A DNA stretch of 64,000 nt from Pyxicephalus adspersus (GCF_032062135.1 NC_092859.1:114074561-114138560), one strand, 5' to 3'. Positions 1 to 11,423 are shown, counted from the first letter of the stretch. The notes: a model not told the origin generated them from the letters alone. Made by a program: numbers and translations.

Positions 1-3000
1 GGCCCATTTTACTCTGCTGTATCATCTGAGGTCGTATAACTCCTAATGAGCATTTGACAGAAACTGGCAGGACAGTTTTGTTTTGGCGAAGACAGTGTCA
101 GCAAACTACCAGCCAACTATCAGTGAAAGTGAAACTTTTACTATTTGATGAAAACCATGTATTAGCCCATCCCTAATATACAATGTCAATATACTTAACT
201 GCCCTCATTTTTGTTAGACTAATTTTAATAAATTAGTTAACTTTGGACAGTAAAACGTCCTCAGTGTATCACTAACACCTTAAATAATTATTGTGAAAGA
301 ATGCAAAATGTTTACAAAGGGAAATAGAACCTAAAGCAAGCCTATCACCCAAAAAATATTTGGGGTAATAGGACTGTCTGCTACAGACAGTGTTTTTCTT
401 TTCATACTTATATAAAAATAATACATTTTTCCCCTGACTTCTCACTGAAGCCTTAAAAATCTTGCAGCTTCTTGGGATACTTATGTTACTTGGGATACTT
501 ATGTATAACCCAGGAGGCTTCAGGAATCCACACATGGCACTAGAAGAAGCAGCTAAACTTGTTGTGTGCATGCCTGAGATCAGACACTTGTTAATTCACA
601 TTTGTGGAACAGCCGCTGTTGATGCAGCCCTGGATCTCATGCAATCACAGTCTAGAAACTAGCATTTGGTCATTTTCATCTGTAAGAACACCCACTGATT
701 TGGCACCCGATCCTGAAATGAAAATGGTGGTGAAAGAAAAGCACTTGTTGATTTAACCAACTAATATGAATTAAAAAAACATGCATGATTATAACCCACT
801 ATACACAGATGTCAAATAACAGACTGCATGTTTCAAAACCAGACAGGTGGCAACCCTACTAGTGGGTGAGATATTTAATGTTCTGCCATGTACACATTAT
901 ATTCATCCAGAAATCATTTCTCCTTTTAGGGTGGCAAATTTCCATACATTTCTAAGAAAGTGTTACCAGAAGTCTACTCGTTTATTTTCTTTTTAATCCA
1001 GCGAGATGCTCCCTTGGAAAGCTTTAGAGATTTTGCATGGAAAAACCATCTGTACATATGATACAAACATGTTTCAGTGACTACCTAGTCCCCAAAAAGA
1101 ATTATCAATAACATATGCTTATCAAGAATGCCACATAAATGCATGAAACCTCATTTATTAAAAGGATTAGTGAAATTGAATTTTTGCATCAATAATCATA
1201 AAAGATGGAAATCCGTCCATAAAAAGTATTATTCTCTACTAAATAAATTAATGAATAATGCTACAAAGCCTGACTTGGCATCTTTTCAACCAGGTCTTAG
1301 TTAAAAAAAAATTTACCAAAACAAATCAAGTCTTTGAAAACAAATTTAACACATTATGCTGCTTGATGAATATTTTCTTAATGGTTTTACTGACAATAGT
1401 AACAAAAAGATGTACAGCAGCAAAGTCCAAATATGGATATTTTGCAACAGTTCCCTGTGCCACTATGGAAATATTTCATTATACAGTGTGCCTAAGGGGA
1501 GACTCAGGGGTCAGGTGAGCAGGACAGCATGGAAAGGCCACCTATATATGGTGCCAGACTATTCAGAAACTGCCTGCTTTTTGTGTGTCTGTTACAATGT
1601 TATAACCTAGTATCTATCCACCTGCTGTACTCTTAGACCTTATAACCTGTTCCCAGGTGGCTGATCTTCTTCTACCAATAAACTGGCTCCAGTATACCTG
1701 GCTTCCTGCTGCTCAAAACTTGGTTGCCCAGTAATTGTCCTTCCATATCTTGTTCCTGTGTGCCTGTCATCCTTCTACTCAAACATGCTTTTTGCTATAA
1801 AAACAGTGATATTTATACACAAAAAAAATTTCTAGTTCACCCGTTTTGTATAAAAGTATACAAAAGTGGCAATCAGAAAAAAGGCTAACAAAAAATGATG
1901 ATCTGTTATCTGATCCCCACAGACTCCCCACAATAGAAATCAGAATTCATACTCTAGTTTCTACGCACCTTCAGTTCTAAAACTTTACTTTTACTTAACT
2001 TTTTTTTTTGGGAGGGGGGGAGAACTTGAGCTTAAGTACTTACTTAGGGCAAAATTAAAAAAGAACCTGGGAAAATAGCTTTTGAAAAAATGCTTTTTAG
2101 AAAGTGCTTGGAAGACAGTACTTTGGTAAAGAGCTTTTGGAAAACGTGTTTTTAGTAACATGTTTGGGAGAAAAATTGTCTAGTTTTTCTATTTTCACTA
2201 TTAATCAAAATACCTAATTCCACATAAACACAAACAATTTTTCCCAATGAAATTAGCTTGGGTTTCTCATATTGTGACTGTTAACCAAGTAAAATCACAG
2301 CAATTAGGTCCATTTAAACATTTTTTTTTCATTGTTGAATAAAAATTCACATGTTTTATCATCATGTGACCGCAATGAATTGACATTATGGCAATTAGTT
2401 CCAAAAATACACAAGCAATTTTTTCACACAAGTAAAAAAATAATAATTTGGATTTCTCAAAATATCCAACCAAATTTTTCCATTCTGCTCACCCCTAATC
2501 AGCATGTTTGTTGAAGCTTATTCCATCCCACTGATAATAAACTAATCATGGATTGACTAGCTAACAAACAGGAGTCTGTAGGTTATGCCCCTATGTGGGG
2601 ATATAAGTATATTTGCAGGCTGGAGTTCTAGTTTTCTGAAAGACAGGATGACTGGATTTGTGCTATGAGCAATGGACAGAAACCATTATTTCAAATGTAC
2701 TGTACGGGTTATTTTATATCAGCTAAAACTGATATTTTCCTGCCCAGTGTTCTGCATGAAGAAACTGATTTTCTTGCTGAGAAAATATTTAAATTATCCA
2801 TGAAGCAAAACTTGGCAGTTTGATTTAAAATTACTCAATTCATCTCACAGTGCATATTTCCACGTTAAATTGAAGTACCACATAAGTAGTGTGTGCCAAG
2901 TATACCCAAATTGTATGCTTAATAATCTGGCTAGGAGTAATTTGAGGAATTTAGGGCCCTCATTGAAAAATAAAGGTTAATACACAGATGCAGTATTTTC

Positions 3001-3465
3001 TGACTCTAGTTTAGCACTGTAATCCCATGATGCTTTTACCAGGCCTCTTTTGGAGCAGAAGGCTTAGCAGACATTTTCATTTTATTTTTCCATCGACATT
3101 TAGTGAAGCAGAGTGTGAAGATGATAATCAGAAAAGAGATGAGAAACATGAAAACAAGCTACGCAAGGCAGCAATAGTGAAAATGTACCATTCCACATAC
3201 AAGGATGTATAAAAGTGTGTGATGACTAGAGGTGATTGAAAGGGAATATTTGGATCAGTATTGGAACTTGTGAATGATTGAATGGATGGTGCATTTTTGA
3301 AGACACATTCCAGCCATTAAAAAATATAAAAGCCTAAACAAATCGCAATAGGGTTTGTTCTTAAAAGGTATTATTATTTTTTTTGTTACTGTTTTAGAAT
3401 ATTTAAAAAAATGCAAATTGACATGGTCAATGTTAACCTATTGCCTGGATTAGCTCTTTAGGGTG
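1..3465. other. Unassigned non-coding DNA
   Basis: AT-rich sequence with no recognisable gene, RNA or transposon. The open frames are all under 100 codons, lie on both strands and resemble no family. Local details are an 18-bp tandem duplication at 471-506 and a stretch around 2060-2170 where a short A/T-rich motif around GCTTTT(T/G)GAAAA recurs imperfectly three or four times. About 1490-1760 is slightly more C/G-rich and could be an old unrecognised repeat. Confidence 0.55.
471..506 (+). repeat. 18-bp tandem duplication
   Basis: Two adjacent 18-bp units starting CTTGGGATACTTATGT (471-488 and 489-506) differ only near their ends. The unit is a multiple of three, so the small open frame crossing it stays open. 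This is most likely replication slippage. Confidence 0.8.
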
Positions 3466-3469
3466 CATT

Positions 3470-3895
3470 GATGTCTATTGTTATTATTACTAATAATAAT
3501 AATATTAAAAAACAGTATTTATATAGTGCTAACATATTACACAGCAATACACAATAAATAGGGCTAGCAAATGACAGACAGGTAAAGCTTACAAACTAGG
3601 AGATGGGGGAAGCAGCAACTAATAGGAGTGGGAAATTGAATGGTGGGTGAGTAGTCAGGGTTTTAGAAGACAAAAGAAGACAGGTAGGGATGTTTGAAAA
3701 GATGAGTTCTGAGTGCTCTTATAAATGAGCAAAAAGAAGGAGCCAGCCAAATAGGATGAGGAGGTCTATTCCAGAGAATTGGGGCAGTTCTAGAAAAGTC
3801 TTGGTGTGTACATGTGATGAGGTTATGAGAGAGGAAGCCATTAGTAGACCATTGGTCTAGACTATGACATTTGACAGTCATAAGAAAGACTCAGG
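3470..3895 (-). mobile_element. L2-type LINE, 3' end (5'-truncated)
   Basis: Read on the minus strand, this is the end of a non-LTR retrotransposon. A C-terminal polymerase ORF fragment (3663-3881) is followed by about 190 bp of 3' UTR. The UTR ends in the motif around 3510-3560 that reads as TAATATGTTAGCACTATATAAATACTG, split here as TAATATGTTAGCAC then TATATAAATACTG, and then an AAT/ATT microsatellite (3478-3512). The same tail occurs at 31322-31460 and at the 3' ends of the SINEs at 8143, 59365, 61088 and 56970. Severe 5' truncation is normal for LINEs. CR1 or Rex1 rather than L2 is possible. Confidence 0.75.
3663..3881 (-). pseudogene. LINE (L2/CR1-type) polymerase, C-terminal fragment
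   Basis: A 72-codon minus-strand frame ends in the block typical of the extreme C-terminus of CR1/L2/Rex-type ORF2 proteins. It has Ser-Arg-Thr-Ala-Pro followed by Leu-Trp-Asn and Pro-Pro (about residues 30-40), then Ala-Pro-Ser-Phe and Phe-Ile-Arg-Ala-Leu-Arg-Thr-His-Leu-Phe (about residues 47-63). In intact elements this segment lies beyond the reverse transcriptase domain; its function is not well defined. No RT motif remains, so the fragment is inactive. The stop at 3663 leads directly into the LINE 3' UTR, which supports the assignment. Confidence 0.7.
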
Positions 3896-3999
3896 TTTAC
3901 GTTGGTTTCTAACAGTTTATAAGCACCTTGTGTTTGCGTACATTAGGAGGCAGACAGACACAGAAGTCATGATCACTACTTAGTTGCCCACAGTTATTA

Positions 4000-4380
4000 C
4001 TAGGGATGAGCGAATTTTTCAAAAATTCAATATGGCCAGTTTGCCAAATTTTTCAAAAAGATTTGCTTCGATCCGAATTTATTCGCGACAAAATCCCCAT
4101 TTATCCCGTGTAGTGCTCTGTATTCTTAGATAGTGAAACTCTATCTAACAATACATAAAACAGCGCTACAACAGCAATCACTGTTGCTGTGCTGTGCTTC
4201 TACTAGGTATTCTTAGATAGAGTTTCTCTCTAGCAGTAGCCGCCATTTCTCGTGTAGCCGCCATTTCAGGAAAAATTGCGATTCGTTACCACGAATCGTG
4301 AGAAAATTCAGAGCGAATCGAATTTGTCCTGAAATTCGGATCGAATTCCACTTCGTCAGCTTCGATTCACTCATCTCTAG
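4000..4380. mobile_element. CTAG-ended hairpin MITE with 6-bp target duplication
   Basis: The ends are inverted: CTAGGGATGAGCGAA on the left and, read inward from the right, CTAGAGATGAGTGAA. The element is flanked by the direct repeat TTATTA (3994-3999 and 4381-4386), which I take as the target-site duplication. Inside are hairpins, for example GTATTCTTAGATAG with its complement at 4111-4151 and a CAACAGCAAT/GTTGCTGT pair near 4165-4195. There is no coding capacity, so it is non-autonomous. It shares internal modules with the elements at 6697-7530 and 63575-64000. A 6-bp duplication fits none of the common DNA transposon superfamilies, so I leave it unclassified. Confidence 0.75.
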
Positions 4381-4553
4381 TTATTACCTTCATGTATACC
4401 AGGATTATTTTGACATTCATAATCTTTTTTTATCTAGCACTTTTATGGGTAAGATCACTTGGCACTTTAGTAGAAAGAGGACCTAGAAGTGTCTGTAGAT
4501 AGTATCCATTTACAATTCAGCTGCCCTTTTCCAGTGTTAAAAACAATATTACA

Positions 4554-4569
4554 TTTTTTTTTTTTTTTT
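4554..4569 (-). repeat. T16 tract, possible minus-strand retrocopy tail
   Basis: Sixteen Ts are followed on the plus strand by ATTGAGG, so the minus strand reads CCTCAAT then a run of As, resembling a polyadenylation signal plus tail. The adjacent sequence to about 4640 matches no LINE or gene I recognise. A simple homopolymer is equally likely. Confidence 0.35.
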
Positions 4570-4570
4570 A

Positions 4571-6690
4571 TTGAGGGGACGTAACATTAGTGTGTTTGCT
4601 GTACTACGACTTTCTGCATTAATCTATGTTTGTTTACTGCCCTGCTGAAAAAAAGTGCAGGACAAACCCAGGGCTTTTCTAAGTTGTCCTTGTCTTTTAC
4701 CTGGCTTACTACTGCTATTACCAGTTGGCCCTCTTGCCCTTACATATTTTCAATTAACTCAACGAAGAAACAAATCTATACATCTGATTCAGCTGGAGAT
4801 TGCCTGCAACTTTTCCTAGTTTTCAACATTGGTATTATACCTAAAGGACCAACAAAAAAGATATCAATAATGTAAGTATAACGGAATTCCAAGAAATCAT
4901 TGGAACTCCAAACTCCAACTCTGAACTGAAATAATGCATTTAAAATTTAAAAATATTTTAACAAGAAGCTTTACATCAGACTCCGACAATCCCATACATA
5001 GCAATACTCCACCTAGAAGAGAAAAGGTCAGCACTGATTAAACTCCTAAAAACATTGTAGATGCCTAATGAAGGTGGAAAATAGTGCTAATCACATCAGT
5101 ATGTTCTTTCATGGTCTATTTATATTAGGGTTGGTCTTGTACCACACTTCAATCTGGTCCGAAAAGAAAGAAGTTCAGTACTTGTTTTTTTCGGGCTGGG
5201 GACTCAGGTCACATGATTAACAGGGCAGGATTTCAAATCTTGTTCCCAAAAGAATATACTATATATACTGCATTTAGCTGTCGGCCCAGGGCACAGCTTT
5301 AAAGCATATACAAATGTAAACAGTATTTTTCTTAAAGGTTCATACCCTTTTTGCTTAATATTTTCCCAGCTCTGGCTTTAGGTTTATTAAACAGTATAAA
5401 GAAAAATAAATCACACCTTCTTTTAATGCTAAGATCAGGACATAATAATAAAAATCATCTGCTCCTGAGCAAGTCCAAAAGTTAGGTAAATTCAACCCCA
5501 GATAAAAAGCAATATGTGCATATTACATTGTGCTAATATTTTTTTAATAAAGACTATGTTAAAATACAGAGGCAATGTGTAAAAAATTGAAGGAGAATTA
5601 AAAAAATAATAAAATAGTGAGCGAGCATATAGATGTAATTATCACTTCTATAATTAAATATTCATATCGGCCTGATCGCAGTCCTTGCACCTACTTTACA
5701 TTCTGGGATTAGGATTTTAAGCATTGGCTGAACATGGAATTAATTACAAAAATATTAGTTGCTGGATCTCATATACTTAAACTGCCAACATCCCTATTGA
5801 AAGTGATAAAGAATAATATTTATGAACAGGACTTTTAAGGCAGTATATACACCATAATTTGTTATATAAAAAAAAAAAACCTTTAAAAAAATATAAAAAA
5901 AATAAAAAAAAAATAAAAATACAATTGACGCACATTAAAATGTCTGTAATGCCTCCATATACATAGGAGGGCAGCAGACTCAAATTAAAAACATAGTGCT
6001 AGGTATACCAATGTGACCCAGATGAATACAGGTAATTGATAAAATGTAACAATCCAACGCAATTCGCAGATATGCTCTCCTTCCTCAGGGAATTAGTTTG
6101 TAGAGACAATAGATATGGTAGCACTATACCACAATACAAGCAGAAAACCACCATTAGCTTATTCGATCTGTATAGCTCAAAACAAAACAGTTTGAAAGAC
6201 AAAATTATACATACCATCAAGTTCAACAAATTGGTACAACTTGACTCTACATGGGAATCAGCACAAAAAGCTGAGGGGAGACCATGGTTGGAAGAAGGCT
6301 AAATTCAAAAAAGGACAATCCAAGAATATGTAGGAGTTCTTTATGAGTAATGTACCATAAATTTGTGCAGTGTTTTGTGGAGTCTCAAAAAATACCACAT
6401 ATATATATATATATGTACTGTATGTATCAAAGATAAATAATAAAATTCCAATCTATCAATTTCTTGTCATATAATAATAATAATGATGAGAGTAAGGTAT
6501 TGGTTTGTTCATATTACTGCATAGGGGGAGCCCAAAGTATAATACTAAGCAAAAGAGGCAGCATTTAAGGTCCAATATTACATATGGGTAACTAAAAGCC
6601 CATTTAATGGCCAAATATTTTCCTAATAGATGTAAGTAACATAGCGACTATGAGGCTGATATACCTCCCAAACCACTACAAAGAAGGAAT
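4571..6690. other. Unassigned AT-rich non-coding DNA
   Basis: No gene or clear transposon is seen. The stretch contains A-rich tracts (5868-5920), an (AT) microsatellite at 6399-6414 and a short AAT run near 6468-6482. The open frames are all under 90 codons. Confidence 0.55.
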
Positions 6691-6696
6691 ATGAAG

Positions 6697-7530
6697 TAGT
6701 GTTGGTCGAATAGCTGAGTGTTCGATTGGGCAGCCATTCAATCAATAGCCGATATTTTTCAGGTGATCGAACGCCAAATTCAAAGACCATTAAAGTTTAT
6801 GGGGGGGGGGGGGATTCGAAACTGTGTAGAACTGCAAGAACTGTGTAGAACTGCAAAAGCAATCATTGCTGATTGCTCTTGCAGCCCTAACGTAACTGTA
6901 GTATGTGTTCTTGGATAGAGAATCTCTATCCAAAAACACATACGGAACAGTAGTTCATCTGCAGTCACAGCTGATTGGAAGCACTCGTGTGCCTCCTCCA
7001 ATCAGCTGTGACCGCAAAGTTCCCACGGTCACCGGGCTGTACTTATCAGCCCGGTGACCGTAGGAACTGAACTGCAGATGAACTTTCAATTGAGAAACTC
7101 CATTGAGAGTTCATCTGCAGTTCCAATGCAATCCCTGGGCACTAGAGGTTAATTAACCTCTAGTGCCCAGGGATCGCAAACAGGAGGAGGTACGTGAGCG
7201 TTTTCAATCAGCTGTGACTGCAGATGTGACTGCAGATGAACTAGTTCATCTGCAGTTCCGTTCCCACGGTCACCCTGGAAGTACACGGTCACCTGATAAG
7301 TACAGCCGGTGACCGTGGGAACTGAACTGCAGATAAACTCTCAACTTAGAAACTCCATTGAGAGTTCATCTACATTCACAGCTGATTGAAAGCAGTCGTG
7401 TACCTCCAGTCAGCTGAGACTGCAAATTCCCACGCTCTCTGGGCTGTACCTATCAATGATAAGTACAGCCCAGTGACCGTGGAAACTGAACTCAGAAACT
7501 CCATTGAGAGTTCATCTGCAGTTCGCCTTT
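6697..7530. mobile_element. Hairpin-chain repeat element (TAGTGTTGGTC family), right end lost
   Basis: The left end TAGTGTTGGTCGAATA matches the start of the element at 63575. The interior is a succession of inverted repeats: 6902-6942, 6966-7010, 7018-7068, 7069-7123, 7133-7172 (a perfect 40-bp palindrome) and 7229-7256 (28 bp). After these, diverged copies of the 7018-7123 module recur from about 7254 and again from about 7429. A G13 run (6801-6813) and an 18-bp tandem duplication (AACTGTGTAGAACTGCAA, near 6829-6865) also lie inside. No right terminus matching the left is visible before the Tc1 remnant, so the element is truncated or was interrupted. It has no coding potential. Confidence 0.7.
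7133..7172. repeat. Perfect 40-bp palindrome
   Basis: CCCTGGGCACTAGAGGTTAA is followed immediately by its exact reverse complement with no spacer. It belongs to the hairpin-chain element. A half-site with the same CCTCTAGTGCC core occurs in the related element near 63963-63975. Confidence 0.95.
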
Positions 7531-8142
7531 TTTTTAAAACATGGAAATGGAAAGCCATCTGCAATGATCTTAGGGAAACAATTGTTGCTGCCCATCATTA
7601 TGGAAAAAAGTTATAAGACCATCATTATGCAGTGAGAAAGATAACTGCAGTGGAAAACATTTAAGACATGTGTGAATCTTCACAAAAGTGGATGTCACAG
7701 CATATTCAACTCAAGACAATACAATGCTCTGAGACATTGCAACAAACTTTAGAACTATATCTCTGACTCCGGAGGCCTCAGTTTGTTAAATATTTACATT
7801 CATGACAGTACAATTAGAAAATGACTGAACAAGCTTGTGTGGAAGGGTTGCCAGGAGTCAGCCTCTTCTCTCTAAAAATAACATGGCAGCATGGCTTAGG
7901 TTTGCAAAGTTACATTCAAACAAACCACAATACTACTGGAACAATATCCTTTGGACAGACAAGACCAAAGTGGAGATGTTTGTCCATAATGCATAGTGCC
8001 ACATTTATAGAAACCTAGACACAGGATATCAGCACAAACACCTTCTACCAACTGTCAACTATGGAGGGATGATGATTGGGTGTGTTATGCAGCCCCAGGA
8101 CCTGTGCACCTTGTAGGTAATGAATTGACCATGAACTTCTCT

Positions 8143-8410
8143 GGGCAGCATGGTGGCTCAGGGGTTAGCACTCTGGCCTTTGCCAGCACTAGGTCCTAGG
8201 TTTGAATCCCAGCCCAATCCCAGACACTATCAGTTAGGTTAATTAGCTTCCCCCTAAATTGATCTTAGACTACATTAATGACATATGACTATAGTAGGGA
8301 CATTAGATTGTGAGCTCCTTTGAGGGACAGTTAGTGACATGACTATGGACTTTGTACAGTGCTGTGTAATATGATGGCACTATATAAATACTGTGTAATA
8401 ATATTAATAT
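8143..8410 (+). mobile_element. tRNA-headed SINE with L2-type tail
   Basis: The head carries RNA polymerase III-like boxes: TGGCTCAGGGG near 8154 resembles an A box, and GGTTTGAATCC near 8199 a B box. A central stretch follows, then the tail ATTGTGAGCTCC and TATATAAATACTGTGTAATAATA, which is shared with the L2-type LINE end at 3470-3895. Tail sharing implies mobilisation by L2 machinery. The copy lies inside the Tc1 remnant and is younger than it. It lacks part of the middle that is present in the copy at 59365-59722. Confidence 0.75.
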
Positions 8411-8549
8411 ACCACCAAATCTCTCTGATTTGATTCTAGAATTAAACGTAAGGTCATCTGTGAAACAGTTAAAGCTTGGCTCAGCAAACATGAAATGGAT
8501 CTGCTCTAGGACTGAGGCAACTAATAGCAAACACATTTAAGAAACCAAT

Positions 8550-8630
8550 TTCAAGTTTTCTGGATCACCGAGGTTTACCCATGATAGTCTATCTTCTCCA
8601 GTCTTGTGGAGCTTTAATAATTCAGGTCCA
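8550..8630 (-). mobile_element. Half copy of the TGGGCCTGATTT fold-back MITE
   Basis: Read in reverse, it begins TGGACCTGAATTATTAAAGC and continues through GACTGGAGAAGATAGACT to GGTGATCCAG, one arm of the family seen whole at 54152-54374. The opposite arm is missing. Confidence 0.65.
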
Positions 8631-8724
8631 TCGCTTCTTTATTTTGGCTTTATTTTTCAAATATGTCAAATAAATATTTTAGTGGCTGAATAACTTGTGT
8701 GTTGTTTACACCTATGCCATACTA

Positions 8725-11420
8725 TGATGGTTATCATCTCATAAAAAAAGACAGGCTGACAATACCTATAGAAATTAAGTCCAGGTACTAAGCAGGTAAG
8801 AGCTTTGTGCTTTTGCAAACAATTCAATTTGTGTAAACACACAGGGAGACCGTTACCAACTGGTATAGAGGTCATGAAGGACCATAATCACTCTAATTTT
8901 CCCCAAAATGAATCTTTGCCCACTATGCACACCAAACGATTTGCACATTTATTTTTATAGCTTTAGGCAATATGGAAAACATAGCCAGTGAAATATTAGA
9001 ACTCTCCTACTAACTCACTGGGAGCAGAATCTTATAAGCCTACTAACCCTCTAAAATAAATACAAACAGGTGTTTCTAAACTGTTAGAAATCCACTGAAA
9101 CCATTGGAGATTTTACATTAGAGTCTTTTCTTGATGGGACTGACGATCTTTAAAAAATGGGAAAATGGGCAGAGGTGTACTTTAGGGAAGTATCTTTTAA
9201 AGAGTACTTTGTTTAAAATGGAAGTAAACTAAAAAAAAAGAATCAAATTTACTTTGCAGATCTTTTGATTCCTCTGGAGGTTTTCTGGATTGGGTCTCCT
9301 AGAATCCTCCTTCGTCCTGGTGCAAAGAAGGCGCCGGGTGCTGGCATTTTCTTTATCCTTCATCCGTCTTCTGCCTACGTCACCCAATCTTGCAGGAGCG
9401 AGATCAGGTGACATAGCCTGCGGTAGATGTGGAAAAAAAGAGAACTGATCTCATTACATAAGCGTGAGATTGTCATTTTTTCTCCGTAGAAGATAAAGCT
9501 CCTTCTGAGCATGCCCAATTTCGGCCCTAGCCTTCTGGGATGCGTAACGTATGAATCCTAGGAGGTTATGTGCTTCTGTCTTTTCCTAACAAGAAGTTTC
9601 AGTGCTTCTATCATTGTTCTGCTGTATTTTGGGAGCTTGATATAAAATTGGGAGTAATATATCCAACTGCTAACCTTCTGAGTTTGGTATAAAAACCCTC
9701 CACTTCCACTTATAATAAAGAGCCAGACAGAAATCTGTTCCACCAGCATGTTTTTCTTGAAGTGCAGACAAATTAAATAGGGGGGCAGTTTTGTCTGGGC
9801 CTTTAATCCATCATCATTGCCTAGCAACCCCTTCTTGGAAGTATTCTGGCATATCTCTCAATACTGTAAAATGTTTCAATTCAAGTTAATTTTTATGCAG
9901 CATTTGCATTGCAGCATGTATACAAGTCTCCTTTTTTTCCTATTTAACTCTGAATTACCAAATACGTTATGATTTAATACATTTGATAAATTGTCTTAAT
10001 TTAATAATATTTGTATCACTGTACATGTATAAAGCATAATTCAAAAAAATCTAAATGTCCAATTAACATATTTGATAAAACGTGTAATTTATTATTTTGT
10101 ACAATTGCACAGTTATATTTATTAAGGGGGTTTCTGACTTCTGCACTGTACTGCACTTTACTCTGTTGAGCATATCACAGTCTGAGACATTTGTTTGGAA
10201 TGTACAAGGGATATCTCTTTAATGGCAGCTCACTGGCAGTAATAGAAACCTTAGACATTGCTCAGCATGGTCTCTGTACTTACTATATACTTGTTAGAAA
10301 AACAGTGTGTCAAATATCATGGTGGGGTAGCAGTGCAGTAGGTGATGTCCTTCCTGCTGGGTTTCTGATATTCCTGTTCCAGGCCCATGGTGTTGAGCTG
10401 TAATAGTGTGTTACCTCGCTAGCTCATAGATGTTAAGAAGAAGAAAAAAAAATAGCCACTGTTGGTTATTCAAAGCATGCCCGGTTTCACTGCCAATTTG
10501 CCTTGGAAGATAAGGAATACTTGTTTAATATGTGGCCTGTGCACAGATACCATAGCTAAGCTATGACAGGAGAAGAAATTGGATGAGCATCTGCAAAAGC
10601 ATTCTGCTTGAAGCTGACATTAACACTTTCTTTACAAGCAGAACACATTTTTTACTTTTGAAAAAACTAATTTTAGCATATTGGTGTAATTTCATAAAAG
10701 GTTGGCTTAATATGACTGACAATATAAAACATTACTGAGATTAGTTTTGTAATTAGGGCTGTCCCTGTAGCCCATTTTATATGGTGTTTTTCTAATACTT
10801 CAACATTTATCTCAAAGGATGCAGCATGTTTAGCTTATAAAGACGTAAACAAATTGAAAACCTAGCTCTGTTAGAAAAGCCTAAATACGATGCAGGCATG
10901 GCATTTTATAAGGTTCTTTCTGGAGATTTTTTTTTTATTTTTGTGAATCCAATAAATCTCTGATAAAAGCAAGCACTTGGAAGATCAATTTCACCTAAAC
11001 TAATATTTTAGTAAAAAGAAGCATTTACCAATGTTTTTGCCACAGCAAAGTCTGTAGCACTTCAGGAAAGCCTTTGCAGGAACTCTGGCATATGTAGATA
11101 TTGGACCACTTAAACATCAGGAGCCACTGGAACGAAGCAGTCAAAGTATAATGAATTTGTGCACATTTAAATTTAAATGGTTAGATTTTTTTCTTATTAG
11201 TTAGGCTAATATAAAATATTTTCTTTATCCAGCAGGTGGAGCTCTAGCCTACATTTCATATGTTTGGCTGTTTAGCCTTATCAGCTTTGCCAAAATAAAA
11301 TCTAAAAGCTACACGATTGCCACATCCCAAAATCAAATAATTGCATTATGAAAAGCAGAGGATTGCAGTCAACCTCTAGACAGTGGGACATTAAATTGAT
11401 CTGAACAGACAATTATCACA
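8725..11420. other. Unassigned non-coding DNA with one GC-richer repeat-like block
   Basis: No exon is recognised. About 9203-9560 is richer in C/G and starts with TTAAAATGGAAGTAAACT. This resembles the TTAAAGTGGAACTAAA start of the TTAA MITEs, so it is probably an old member with an unclear right end. About 10470-10640 and 11040-11400 look like unique sequence; the first is listed separately. Confidence 0.5.
10470..10640. promoter_or_regulatory. Possible conserved non-coding element
   Basis: A compact stretch of high-complexity, repeat-free sequence stands out from the surrounding AT-rich DNA. It includes a short palindrome CATAGCTAAGCTATG near 10549-10563. No coding frame is seen. The call rests only on sequence texture. 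Confidence 0.2.
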
Positions 11421-11423
11421 TAA

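Larger units (their letters stand above)
7545..8720 (+). mobile_element. Tc1/mariner-like transposon remnant, interrupted by a SINE
   Basis: The sequence follows the order of a Tc1-type transposase gene on the plus strand. It includes an N-terminal helix-turn-helix region near 7580-7700 and the segment before the first catalytic Asp around 7925-7990, readable as W-T-D-x-T-K-V-E-M-F with a substitution. The segment around 8040-8135 leads to the region normally holding the second Asp, and that part is lost. Frameshifts and stops are scattered throughout, so it cannot make transposase. A SINE (8143-8410) splits it, and transposase-like sequence resumes at about 8430-8500. An end-like stretch (8636-8720) follows a half fold-back MITE at 8550-8630. 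The second Asp and the final acidic residue are not identifiable. Confidence 0.8.

Noticed and set aside
3663..3881. Independent small minus-strand gene
   Set aside because: The translation matches the C-terminal end of L2/CR1-type LINE polymerases and is followed by a LINE 3' UTR.
6801..6813. G13 run as a possible G-quadruplex regulatory site
   Set aside because: It lies inside a repeat element and is a single homopolymer, more likely slippage than a regulatory structure.
8143..8230. tRNA gene suggested by A- and B-box-like motifs
   Set aside because: No cloverleaf or anticodon arm can be formed. The boxes belong to a SINE head, and the same layout recurs at 59365-59722.
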